Source: Agarophyton chilense (lineage: Eukaryota > Rhodophyta > Florideophyceae > Gracilariales > Gracilariaceae). Taken from it: a stretch of 64,000 nucleotides of DNA. The notes beneath the pieces were generated by a model. It did no database searches and was not told where the DNA came from. It worked only from the letters and a program-made list of their open reading frames with translations. This document shows, in pieces, positions 40,710 through 51,436 of this stretch (positions are counted from its first letter, which is position 1; every line of letters begins with the position of its first letter). The stretch is from contig JARGXX010000132.1 of the NCBI GenBank assembly GCA_030374765.1, forward strand, positions 22,501 to 86,500, given 5' to 3'. The translations under genes were made by a program, and so were the position numbers.

Positions 40710-40969
40710 GATTCCTTAACCGGAGATCCGGACGAGCTATTATAGATAGTCAGCCCCCAACCACTTCACGAGCCGTCTCGTACCTAAGTTCCATCAACGT
40801 TTTACAGTTGCACTGTTCCTCCTCGCTGGCGAGTAGTGGTCTTACACCCCACTTCCAGCTCTCTGGTGTTGTAGCTCTACCACCCCTTTTCCTTCGCCTC
40901 AAGCGACCTATCGGCAGTCCGAACGCTGTCGCAGGTGTCTGCTCTCTATGTTAGAGCGGATACTACAAG

Positions 40970-40985
40970 TGGTCTCCCGACTTAG
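40970..40985 (+). promoter_or_regulatory. Gypsy-2 primer binding site
   Basis: TGGTCTCCCGACTTAG starts 2 nt after the 5' LTR. It nearly equals the Gypsy-1 site. Confidence 0.8.
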
Positions 40986-41182
40986 AACCACTGTAGTCAG
41001 CTGCACTGAACAATTCGTTCCTGAAACGTGGAATCGATATCGATACTTGGAAGAAGTGGAATCACTACAGTTATTGTTTATCGAACCACCTCCGTCAATT
41101 GCGAAATTCTTTGTGGTTGAACACGTGGTCGAGAAGTCGAAGACACAATTTGGTTCGCACCTGGACTCAGGTTTGGTCTAGG

Positions 41183-43336
41183 ATGCCGAAGACTCGAAGC
41201 AAGTCGAGTACTGGTCGCGCCGGTCCTGCAAGACCACCCCCGAAACCGAGGCTCGCCTCATCTGTTTAAGCCGAAGAGCGGCTGTATCGTCAATCGATGT
41301 CGCACTCACGCTCGGGGAATGATGAACGAGATCTCTCGGATGTACCGGCCCCTGTAGCAGCGGCATTCACGCCCACCACAGAAGCCGTAGTTGACCCCGA
41401 GGTCGTCGGACCTCAAGAAGAGGATGATTTGCGCAGGAAAGTGCGTCGTCTCAAGTCTGAGTCAAGCGCTTCGCGTGTGCGCATGGTTGCGTTGGAATCG
41501 CAGATCGCTGCTCTTATCGCTGATGTCGAACAATTACGCAGTGCGCATCAAGCATTCGTTTTTTAAGACAATGGGAAGCAGATCTCTTCATCAGTGAAAA
41601 CACTACGTGAGGAGTTGAACCATCTACTGGAGAGGTACGGGAATACGCCCGATGCGCTACCCGGCTTAACCGTGGATGTAGAGGAAGTCCTCTCTCGAGT
41701 TAAACCTCGTTTAGAACGCCTGGAGGCGGCAGTTCATGCGCAGACTGCTGCTAAACCAGTCGTGCTGGAAGAGGAATGAGCTCCTTTGAAGGAAGCTCGT
41801 TCGAAGAAGTCGAAGTCACGACGTATGAAGCGGAAGTCCCCACGTGATTCGAGTGATAAATCGTCAAGTACGGAGGGTTTCAGTTCCAGTACTGATGATC
41901 CTGATGATGCAGATACGTCAGATGACGACGACAGTGATGATGGTTATCGAAGGACCTGATCTCGGAAGAAGAACACGTCTTCGTGGTTAATGAGAAAAAA
42001 AGGCTCACCTTACAGAGGATTGAAGGTGCTCCCGTGCACGAATCCGCTTTATCGGAAGGTCCTGAACTACAGGTACTACCGTCTGAAGGTGAAGAGCAAC
42101 AAGCGCTCAGAACGCGAAACCGCAAAGGTGAAGGATCACATCAAACGATTGAAGATCGCTCTTGATGATTTAACATTTGATGGGAAAACCCCCATTCTCG
42201 TTTTCGAGTTTCTCACTCAATTCGTTGCCGAAGCAGACACTCTAGAGATGAGTGAACCACAGGCATTTTTGTCTTTACCACAATTCCTGAAAGGTTTTGC
42301 ATTAGAGTAATATCGTTCCGTATGCGGATCATTGACAGCCGATGAAGGCGGCGTTACCTCATGGCCAGAGGCGGTGCAGTATTTGCTGCACAGTTACGCG
42401 ACTTCAAAAGCGATACGTCAGGCGATCCTGGACCTAAAAGATGTGACCCAAAAGCCTGAGGAGGGCGAAGCTGAGTACAGCTCAAGGCTCAACAAGCCTT
42501 CAGTCCGCTGTAGAAACGTCCACTCTACGGAGGACAAGATTACCTTGTACATCGACGGGCTGGACCCGAGCGTCAATTCGTTGGTAGCTCGATATCGAGA
42601 GAAGCATGGAAGAGTCTCCTTTTTGGAGTTAGTTCAGTTTGCGAAAGCTGAAGGAGACGCGGCCAGAGCGCGTGGTGGACCCCGTCGTTCAATGGCTTTT
42701 GGAACCTCATTGGGTAAGGAGAAGGTCTCCGCCAGAGTTAATCAGCGCAGCAAACTGCTACATCTGGAATCTCCAGTTGACTCGCGAGATTCGTCGTTGG
42801 CACCCAAAGGGAGTGACTCGCATGAGGAGGCGTTCCATTTAATGGAATATACGGACTCTTCTGTACCTACAGTGGATCTCCCATACTCGAATTCTCAGTA
42901 CGAAAAAGCCCTAATGTCTATAGAGGGCCGTCGCCCTTTGTACCGTCCCTACACAGTGCCACCACAAGGAGGTTTTAAGAACGGGAAACCCGGATGGGTG
43001 GATACTCGCATGTCATGCCGTTCACAGCCTATGTTGATCAACCGGCGTGACGGTTTGATATGTTATTCATGTTATGGAAAACACCATTTGAGTGCAGAAT
43101 GCACGCTTGCTGCGAAGGATCTGAGTCCAATCATGACGAATTATGAAGCACTCTCAGAAGAGGAAAGGAGCCGCGCACTGGCGGCCATGTATTGGAAAGC
43201 CAAAATTTGGTTTTCTCAGACACCAATGCGCCGGACGGACAAGCCGGTTGCTCAAAATGCTGAAGTGTTACAACCCGGAACACCGGTACGAAGAGGCGCC
43301 TTTGAGGCGAATACGCTGGTGCAACCGGAAAACTAA
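41183..43336 (+). pseudogene. Gypsy-2 gag with zinc knuckle
   Basis: A single frame of about 717 codons from the ATG at 41183 (MPKTRSKSSTGRAGPARPPP), broken by about five nonsense codons (near 41270, 41564, 41777, 41957 and 42308) but no frame change. Order: a basic N-terminus; a coiled-coil-like stretch (RMVALESQIAALIADVEQLR); an acidic Ser/Asp tract; the gag capsid domain (TFDGKTPILVFEFLTQFVAE, then SWPEAVQYLLHSY). A perfect CX2CX4HX4C zinc knuckle (CYSCYGKHHLSAEC) lies near 43060. Gag would form the particle and bind RNA. It ends at TAA 43334, overlapping the start of the pol frame. Confidence 0.8.
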
Positions 43337-43377
43337 GTGAGGGAGCCCCTAGGGGGTCGGCACTAGTCGATCCCGTA

Positions 43378-44382
43378 GTGCTGACCAGGGAGAGCTCGCC
43401 TCCCTGCTCCCGCGCTTGGGAGCCCAAGATTCTCTTGAGGACTCCCAAATTTCTCCCGTACGGAATCAATCCGCGGGATGGAAAGCGAGTACAGTTTGAC
43501 TGTGAGTTACATCGTCCTTGGAGACGTTATACTTGTCCGTCAAAACGGGAAAGTTACCTCATGGTATTGTCTAAAAGAAACTATAAGGTGTATGCCGACA
43601 TCGGCTCTGACAGGAATCTGTTATCTCATCGATTGACTATTCTGGGCACAGGTGCTGGTCCGAACTTTATAGGGGAATCGGAGCTCGCTCCAGCTGACTT
43701 ACAGCGTATTCGATACGGTCGTTTACCGGACATCCGGGATGCCATCAAAAACGCTGTGAAGACATTGGGAACAGTTCGATTCGTGGTGCGTTTGGGGCGC
43801 TTTGTAGTCCCAGTCGACTTCATCGTCTGTAAGACGTTAGCTGTACCAGTTGTACTGGGATGTGATTTTTGCGACAGGTTTGTCGAAGCCATTCGCCCGC
43901 GAAGAGAACTAGTGGAACTAGATGATGGATCAATGGTACCAATTGTTCGCAAGCCAACGCGTCGTTGCCCCGAAGCACCTCCACTTCCACCATCTATGGA
44001 ATACGGGAAATCCCGAGGACGTGTCTCGCCGAGGATTCGAGTAGCGAAGAGTGCCATGTTGAAGGCGCAAACCCAAACTTGGGTTTAAGTAAAAACAGAA
44101 TGACACGTACTCGTGGTAATTCAACCGAATACTCGGATGTAAGAATCCCGTGGATTGCTAGTCGCTAACGGCATTGCTCAGGTTGATCCTGGTAGCCCGT
44201 TTTGGATACTAGTCAGTAACTTCACCGAAAACGATTATCATGTACCGAAGAATCAGGTAGTTGCAACAGCTTTGCCTCATCCCACAGTGGTGATCCCTAC
44301 TCATATTTCTACTGCGGAAGTATTGGGATTAACCCATCTCGGTGACACAGACGAAGAACTGCAAACTTCGTCTGGAGATTAA
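43378..44382 (+). pseudogene. Gypsy-2 protease region
   Basis: First part of pol. The active-site phrase is LTILGTGAGPNFIGESEL, where catalytic Asp of DTG is Gly (GAC to GGC), so the protease is dead. Downstream phrase PVVLGCDFCDRFVEAI matches the second half of gypsy proteases. Four nonsense codons lie between 44086 and 44382; the frame is otherwise unbroken. Pol is in the -1 phase relative to gag and stays open upstream to about 43306, overlapping gag by about 30 nt. Confidence 0.75.
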
Positions 44383-45816
44383 TTGCAAACGGCAAAGGAT
44401 CCAGAGAGCCTGGTCGATGAGCTAGACTTAGCACATGTGTCGGAACACTACAGAACGAAGATCAGGTCTATGCTGAAGAAGTATACATCCATGTGGAGTG
44501 GAAAACTAGGAGTGATCTCCGCTACGGAACACCACATTGATTTGGTCCCAGGGTCACGACCCATCTCCCAACCACCCTACAGAGCGGGACCGCGAACTCG
44601 TCAAACCGAGGAAGAGAATGTCAGCAAAATGCTGGAAGAAGAAGTAATCGAAGCAGCTCAATCTGCTTGGGCCTCACCAGTGGTGCTGGTTCCAAAAACT
44701 GATGGTTCTTTACGATTCTGTATCGATTATCGAAAACTGAACGCAATTCCAGTTCGAGATACATACCCGTTGCCTCGAATGGACGAATGTATTGACAGCT
44801 TAGGAGAAGCGAACGTGTTCACCACGTAGGACGCCAACTCTGGCTATTGGCAGGAGCCTGTAGCGGAAGACGACCAAGATAAAACCGCATTTGCGTGTCA
44901 CGCCGGTCTCTACCGTTTCAAAAGGATGCCCTTTGACTTAATGAATGCACCGGCTACTTTCCAGCGTACTCTGGACATCTTGCTCTCAAGATACAAGTGG
45001 GAGACTTGTTCAGTCTATTTGGAAGATGTGATCATCTTTTCCCAGGATGTGGAAAGCCATTTACGGCATGTCGAGGAGATCCTCAAAGCACTACAGAGCG
45101 CAAGTCTCACCTTGAAATTCAAGAAATGCAAATGGTTCGCTGGCACCGTCCGGTACTTAGGACATGTGATCAAACCGGGACAGCTTGCCATTCAAGAGGC
45201 ACAAACAGCGGCTCTCCGCGAAGTACTACCTCCGTCGACACAGAAGCAATTGCGTTATTTCCTCGGCTTGTGCAACGTCTACCGACGATTCGTGCCGCGA
45301 TACTCGCATATAGTGGCACCGCTCAACGCAAAGCTGCGTAAAGGACAACCAGTACAGCTGGAACAATTCAGACAATCTGAAGCAGAAGCGTTCGACACGC
45401 TGAAGACAAAGATTATTACAGCCCCAGTCTTGGCGCTGCCCATCCCCAACCTGCCATACTCAGTGAATACCGACTCTAGCGAGTACCAAGTAGGGTGTGC
45501 CCTTTTTCAAACACACCCTGATGGTGAACGCAAACCCATTGGTTACTGGTCAAGATCGCTGATCGCAGATGAGAAGAAGTATTCAGTTTCAGAAAAGGAA
45601 TGCCTTGCAGTCGTTTGGGCTCCAACCACATTGCGACCGTATCTCCAAGGAGAACGTTTTAGCGTCAACACAGATCATTCGTCTCTACGATGGTTACTGT
45701 CCATTACAGACCCGTCTGGTCGTGTCACACGATGGCTCTTACGCCTTTCTGAAATCGATTTCGAAGTGAAGTACAAGAAGGGATTGGCCAATGTCCAAGC
45801 TGACGCGCTATCGTGA
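44383..45816 (+). pseudogene. Gypsy-2 reverse transcriptase and RNase H
   Basis: Reverse transcriptase motifs in order: VIEAAQSAWASPVVLVPKTD, RFCIDYRKLNAIPVRDTYPL, MDECIDSLGEANVFTT then TAG (44827, usual Leu) and DANSGYWQ, FKRMPFDLMNAPATFQRTL. The catalytic site is YLEDVIIFSQ, with YLDD changed to YLED. Then RYLGHVIKPG. RNase H: YSVNTDSSEYQVGCALFQT, SEKECLAVVW, NTDHSSLRWLL, ADALS and TGA at 45814 (usual Arg). With the nonsense codon and the changed Asp it cannot work as it stands. Confidence 0.85.
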
Positions 45817-46911
45817 CTCAAAACACTAGGCGAAACCCAAGGCAAAATCGGTGCAGAGATACCTTGCTTCTACACGGAGACCCATTCACAATCTTTTGAA
45901 GAAGAGGAACAAGAGACCCTTGATTATTATTCGGATGCAGACGCGTTCCTTTCATTAGCAGACACTGGCCCTTCAGTTCAACTCGAGCGAATCTCGTGCA
46001 CTGAGCTCCTCAATGAGCAACATGCCGATACGTTTTGTGCGTCGATACGCTCTCGTCTGAACGGGGGGGAGGAGCTCCCCTTTTCACTCGATCCACGAGG
46101 ATTACTGTTAAGACATGTCGAAAAGCATGATCAAATCGTGATTCTACACGTCTTGAAGAGTTGAGTACTCCATCTGGCAAACTACAGGAGGCTGTCTGGT
46201 CATCCGGGAGGAACGAAGTTGTTGATGACTCTAAGAAGAGATTTTTACTGGCCCACTTTGGCAATGGACTCTCATGCTACAGTGAGGTTGTGTACAACAT
46301 GTGCGAAGAACTGCGTGAAGCTTTACAGGAAGCGGAAACCGATGACGTTATTCCAAGCGAGAGCGCCTTTACAATACGTCAGTATCGACATCCTAGGGGA
46401 ATTGATTCGCTCAAAGCGAGGTTATGGCTACCTATTGGTAATCACTGACCGCTTCTCGAAGCTAGTGCGGACTGTGCCGCTGAAGCGGATAACCGCAGCC
46501 GTAATCGCACAGGCGTTTATCAAACATTGGGTATTTATATACGGACCACTAGAAGTTCTGTTATCAGATAGTGGGAAGCATTTCGTTTCGAAGTTCGTTC
46601 AGAATGTTTTCCGCATTATGGGCATTCGAAACGTGTTTACCACGACCTATCATCCTCAATGCAACGGTCAGGTGGAGCGTTTCAAACGCACGCTGATAGC
46701 AGCACTACGACACTACATCACGGACCACCCGAAAGAATGGGCCATGTTTACAGATACTCTGTGCTACGCGTACAACAAGCAATTGCGTACCTCTACAATG
46801 ACGGCACCGTTCGACCTCGTGCTCTCACGTAACCCTCCGGGTTTACCGGTTGCGCTCGACGACGAGACCGAATTGGACGCGCCGACCCCGGCTAAGTACC
46901 ATCTGAAATAG
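45817..46911 (+). pseudogene. Gypsy-2 integrase
   Basis: After a linker and a TGA at about 46162 the zinc finger reads LHLANYRRLSGHPGGTKLLM then LCTTCAKNC (HHCC). The core has Asp in VSIDILGELIRS, Asp in EVLLSDSGKHFVSKFVQ, and Glu in CNGQVERFKRTL, a complete DDE set. C-terminal part includes YAYNKQLRTSTMTAPFDLVL. It ends at TAG 46909; the same frame continues. Apart from nonsense codons it is the best-preserved enzyme of this element. Confidence 0.85.
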
Positions 46912-48156
46912 AGGAATGACCTGAAGGCCAGAGCAGAAGAAGCCGCTAAGGAGTTGTCGAAGACGCAAGCTCGCTATAGGCGAAACTATGACGCCAGAAG
47001 GCGAAGAGGAAATCCGACAATCCGAGTAGGAGGTCACGTCTTCGTGCCAGTCTAAAGACCTGACAAACAGGAAGAATCGCGTCATAAGTTGTTGCCGATA
47101 GCGGCTGGACCTTTCAAAGTGGTGGACCTTGATGAAGACACAGTGGTCATCAAGACAGGTGAGGACGTTAAACGTGTATCGCGCGATCGCGTTGAAGTCG
47201 CGCCTGACCCGCAAGTGGAAGTCCTGGTGTCTGGTAGAACGAAGGAGGCAAGTGCGACGGAACGTCAAGGCAAAAGACCAAATGACTCTGGGGAGAGTGA
47301 ACCGCCACCAATGGCTCGAGCGGAGGAGAAAGCTCCTGATCTCCCACCGCCGGCGGTTGCGTATGCCAATCACGGACAGCTTCCGAAGTACCGGGATATG
47401 CCCCGTGGCTCGCGCACACCCGTAAGTACAGAAATGGAACCTGAAAGGAGGAAAGATGTTTTGGAATTTGGCCCCAAGGACTTGGAAACGAGTGCACGCG
47501 AACACGCGCCGTTGCCGCTTCAGGCTGAACTGTCAGGGGAAACGCCACTCGCTGTTCCGCCGATATCGGCTCCCATCCCTCGTGGGCAGGAAGAAGAAGA
47601 GGTATCGCCTCCTGTCGTGGGGCAAGAACCATCTTCCACCGAGCAGCGGTCAGAATCGGATAAACCGAAGGAAGTTCATCCACGAATGGAATTGAGAAGT
47701 AGCAAGAAGTATGCTTCTATGGAACCTGGAAAGCAGGATAGCTCTTTATCTGAGAAAGGTTGTCAAGGAATGATTACACCGCCCCTGCGGGCAGAACGAC
47801 AGTTAGTCGACGAGCGAACGCTTAGCGACGCTGAGACTGCTAACACAGAGACGCTAGGGTCAGCCCTAAGGCCTTTCAAACCTGTTAACAAGAGTCTCGC
47901 GCCAACAGCAAAAGCATTGGGAAACGCCCAGGAATATGTTATGGATCGCATATGTGAACACGGCGAGCATGAAGATACTAGAGAATTACTGTATCGAGTC
48001 CGTTGGTACGGGTTTCCTCCGGAAGCGGATACATGGGAACCTATAGCTCATATCCCCCGTTCGCAACTCGTGCGATATCATCGACGCATGCGATTACCAC
48101 TCCCCAGGGAGATCGACTCCTCGATAGTCGGTCTCATGGGCATATCTCATTTCTAA
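46912..48156 (+). CDS. Gypsy-2 pol C-terminus with intact chromodomain
   Basis: From 47089 an uninterrupted 355-codon stretch continues the pol frame. First a GPY/F-like region (LPIAAGPFKVVDLDEDTVVI), then a long Glu/Pro/Arg-rich disordered linker, then a chromodomain at about 47930-48120: EYVMDRICEHGEHEDTRELL, YRVRWYGFPPEADTWEPIAH, IPRSQLVRYHR. Aromatic cage positions (Tyr/Trp/Trp type) look kept. A chromodomain would steer integration by reading histone marks. The linker is longer than usual for chromoviruses. Nonsense codons at 46909 and 47054 precede it. Confidence 0.75.
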
Positions 48157-48270
48157 GCATGGGCTACAAAGATATTAAAAACTCGAAAGGCGAGAAGAAA
48201 ACAAGAAATAATGAAGAGGAAACGTGAAGACATGCAAGCAAAGGACATTTACTGATTATCACCTAGGACA

Positions 48271-48408
48271 AACTCGAGAAGCGAGAAGAAGAATTGAGGA
48301 ACTCGGGAAGCGAGAAGAAGAATTGAAAAACTCGAGAAGCGAGAAGAAGGATTGAAGAACTCGAGAAGCGAGAAGAAGAAGTTAAGAACTCGAGAAGCGA
48401 GAAGAGAT
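48271..48408. repeat. 29-bp minisatellite, about 4.8 copies
   Basis: AACTCGAGAAGCGAGAAGAA followed by GAATTGAGG repeats head to tail five times with small changes. A diverged unit lies just upstream near 48179 (AACTCGAAAGGCGAGAAGAA). It lies directly after the pol stop, between pol and the antisense frame. Confidence 0.9.
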
Positions 48409-48704
48409 GAAGACTAGAAGATAAGAAGAGAACGTGAAGACACGAAGTCACCGGAGTTTTATTGGTATCAAGATACCACCGCAAGGGTGTTGAAGAGGAG
48501 TCTTTTCTAAGATCATCGAAGAGACGTGCGAGCACGCAGGTTAGCAAGAAGCTGTGCGCAATCACCATCCACTTGGTCCACGGGAAAGCCCGCGTCTAAG
48601 AGGAACTGCCTCAGCGGATCCAAGCCTGGATCTTCGACCGGCACTGCACTCGGTTGTTGGGTAAACCCATGACAGTACTCTTGAGCAACTCACGCCGGTG
48701 CGGA

Positions 48705-50199
48705 TTAATCGAAGGAAGTCGCTACGCCTGCCAGCTCTGGCTCTTCCTCGTAACTGAGTTTAGCCTCAGTTCCCGGTGCTTCCTCATACGGTTCCTCTCC
48801 GTTCTTAGATGGAGTACCATCGTACACGTATCCAGTAAGCTGGTTCGGTGGCATGTGACGCGGATTCTCCTGAAGAAAGCAAGCCTGCTCGGAGGTGATC
48901 AACTGGCGCGTCCAAGGTTCGTACCAAACGAAATCTCTAGCACTTGCTGTTCGTCAAGAAGAATGGTCGTGGTGTCTTTCACGCGTTCCGCGAGCGGATT
49001 CATCAGCTGGCACTCCAGACCATTCGACACTGTCGATCAAATCCATAAGATGGAGGAAGTCGGCATGGTTCGCACGGGATACCAGGACAAGGGAAAGATC
49101 CAGTTCTCTCGCATACTTTCGCGCTGTGGGCGACATGTACCAAACTCTAAAGGTATCATAAGCATCCCACAGGAAAAAGACGGCCATCTTGGCGATAAAC
49201 TCGGTATAAACCACCGTCCAGTATCCCGAGAACGGGTCGTTAACCAACGCCGAATCGATGTAGAAGATCGCCGATGGGAGCTCCACAGGGCAACCAAGAG
49301 GACTCTTGATCGCCGCCAAATGCTCCGGAATACCGATGTAGCGCCCGAAGCGCGCGTTCCACCGGATGCGGTCAATCTCGATCATTTGATACGGCACCAA
49401 ATAGCCCAAACGTGATCGAGTACAACGTTCCCAACGGGGATAATCCCAATAGGGAATGTTACGCTTTCGAAGGAAGCGGAACTCCGCACGGAGAAGAGGT
49501 TGCTGAAAGCAGAGAGCAGCATCACGTCCACCGCGCACAACGCGCCAACCGCTAACATCGACTTCAACGAGTGTCTCGATATACGAGTAACCTTCACCGT
49601 CGGTAGGGGCTTTCCAGGTATCTAGTCCCCATTCTTGCGGGAGGAAAACCGTACTGATGAATCGGGGAAGACGCTGGTAAATCAGGTTGGTGAACCGCGT
49701 ACGGGCTTCGGACAAGGTTTCGGTTGAATATCGCGCAATCGCGTTGTCTGGCAAAGCAATATGGCTCGCCCAGTCCTCGCTATAAATCGCGTGTTCCGGA
49801 ATACCGTCGGAGAAGTACCCACCGTGTACGTACTGTTGTATCAACGCGTCATCGCGGATATCAACTGGATCAAACCAGGGGGCTTGCGCGAAAAGTTCAA
49901 CGTTGTCGAGAGGACCTCGTCCATAGAAATCCCGCAGGGTGCGGGTAGCTTCGCTGAGCACGACGAGAAGGAGCTCGAATCACACCAGCAGAGGCGACGT
50001 AAGCCGCGTTCGGCATCGGAGCCACGGTTGGCTGAGGTAACGATACCGACCGGAATCCGGTGTATGGTGTGGGGAACGAACGGTATGGACCGAGTTGGGC
50101 AGTAGGCTGCGACGCATAACCAGCAGTGTTGGACGGAGCCCCAGAAGGCATATCCTCAGAGGAGGGCTGAAACGGGTTGGGCCTGGCGTTCGGATCCAT
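48705..50199 (-). pseudogene. Antisense frame between pol and 3' LTR of Gypsy-2 (about 500 codons)
   Basis: On the minus strand a start with good context (GCGATGG at 50199) opens MDPNARPNPFQPSSEDMPSG, a Pro/Ser/Gln-rich N-terminus. A single frame change near 49.96 kb leads into a 335-codon stretch (TLRDFYGRGPLDNVELFAQA, PWFDPVDIRDDALIQQYVHG, ... FFLWDAYDTFRVWYMSP). One TGA at 48954 interrupts, and the same frame then runs on (DFVWYEPWTRQLITSEQACF) to TAA near 48705. It is rich in Trp, Tyr and Phe like a folded globular domain. No known family recognised. Pol ends at 48156, so this is not a pol shadow. It would need a promoter in or near the 3' LTR on the antisense strand. Confidence 0.6.
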
Positions 50200-50356
50200 C
50201 GCGAGATATCGAGCTGAAGAGCGTTGAGGAACAGAATGCTATTGAGAACTGTAAGAGTTGGTCGAGCGGCGAGGAATTCGTGATGACGATGAGTACCCCG
50301 AACACCGTTCCAACTGCGTATAAACGCTTCTTGCGTCTCCCATGGTTCGCGCTTAA

Positions 50357-50367
50357 CGAAGGGGGTA
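50357..50367 (+). promoter_or_regulatory. Gypsy-2 polypurine tract
   Basis: CGAAGGGGGTA immediately precedes the 3' LTR (TGTAGTA at 50368). Confidence 0.65.
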
Positions 50368-51034
50368 TGTAGTATTCTACTATGTCGGGGAATCCGGTAT
50401 GTTGGGTTTTCGAGAAGTCGCGGTTGGAAATCATAAGTGAGTGATGTCATCAAACTTGTGATATGAAACGGCACACCGCGTAGGATGCCTAGAGGCAGAA
50501 TGTCTTAGTGGGACATATGCTATCACGAGTGGAGTGGCTTGCAACGGCGCATGTAGTGGCGATCCACGTGGAGGGCTTTACTACCCTTTGTAGCTAGACG
50601 TCCATTAGGGACCATACCCGTACAGTGGTTTGGCTAAGTGGCTGACCACTGGGTAATTTTTATATATTTATTTGGGCACTCACCCTGGTACACAGTATAT
50701 AGTGTACCAGCGGTGAGCGCCGACTCCAAGTAAAGGAGACAACATGGGCATCATGACTATTCTGTTCCTCGCTTAGGATTCCTTAACCGGAGATCCGGAC
50801 GAGCTATAATAGATAGTCAGCCCCCAACCACTTCACGAGCCGTCTCGTACCTACGTTCCATCAACGTTTTACAGTTGCACTTTTCACCCTCGCTGGCGAG
50901 TAGTGGCCTTACACCCCACTTCCAGCTCGCTGGTGTTGTAGCTCTACCACCCCTTTTCCGTCGCCGCAAGTGCCCCATCGGTAGTCCGGACGCTGTCGCA
51001 GGTGTCTGCTCTCTCCGTTAGAGCGGATACTACA
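50368..51034 (+). repeat. Gypsy-2 3' LTR
   Basis: 667 bp, offset 10,067 from the 5' LTR with no indel. TATA, hairpin and short frame are conserved. Followed by the target duplication CACAC. Confidence 0.96.
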
Positions 51035-51436
51035 CACACCATCTTTGATTGAAATTGCCATCTAAGGGTAGATCGGAAAGTCATCTACTAGTTCTCCAGT
51101 TCCGCAGCCCATCTTCTGCTGATAGAGACGATTGAATAGAGCTCTCGCAGAAACTGTTGTACGTCTCGGCGCGCCAGGGCGGCCAGAATATTTTGTCTTC
51201 CTTTTGAAAACTGGGGTTTGTATTGAGACAGAACTTGGGGGCAGCATTTCCTGTGCATCAAAATCATTTGACTTTTCTGCTACGTTCTGATTGACGTTCG
51301 GAGCGATTGCTGCTGGTTTGGAACTTTTGTTCCAATTAGGAGTCTGAAAAGATGCATTGCCTCGGACTTTGGGGAGGAAAGCACTATCACCTGTCACAGG
51401 ATGGAGCGTCCCTGAACTTATAATGAAGCTGAACAA
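51035..51436 (-). pseudogene. CACTA copy A accessory protein fragment
   Basis: On the minus strand the frame holds TTVSARALFNRLYQQKMG and LVDDFPIYP, a TAG, then MAISIKDGV. It matches the accessory protein of copy B (TVVSARAGINRLYQKQMG, FDSNFPMYLELANRIKDDI). The reading continues across Gypsy-2 into 40190-40300. N-terminal region is Ser/Asn/Pro-rich. Because of the insertion and the stop it is dead. It is transcribed divergently from the transposase relic to its right. Confidence 0.8.

Larger units (their letters stand above)
40301..40967 (+). repeat. Gypsy-2 5' LTR
   Basis: Same length as the 3' LTR. I count about 21 substitutions between the two and no indel. Differences cluster in the first 80 and last 230 nt; about 360 nt in the middle (40381-40740) carry one. 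It includes a TATA box, a strong hairpin and a short upstream frame. Confidence 0.96.
40301..51034 (+). mobile_element. Gypsy-2: young Ty3/gypsy chromovirus with intact LTRs and target duplication
   Basis: 10,734 bp. Two 667-bp LTRs begin TGTAGTA and end TACTACA. The 5-bp duplication CACAC flanks both sides (40296-40300 and 51035-51039). Internal order is primer site, gag with zinc knuckle, protease, reverse transcriptase, RNase H, integrase, chromodomain, antisense frame, polypurine tract. Gag lies in one frame and pol in the -1 frame, each interrupted only by nonsense codons as far as I can see. Inserted in the accessory gene of CACTA copy A. Confidence 0.95.

Noticed and set aside
41183-48156. 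Reassigned stop codons to explain the many in-frame stops of Gypsy-2
   Set aside because: All three stop codons appear in its frames, while MED12 and the bZIP gene use normal stops and have no internal ones.
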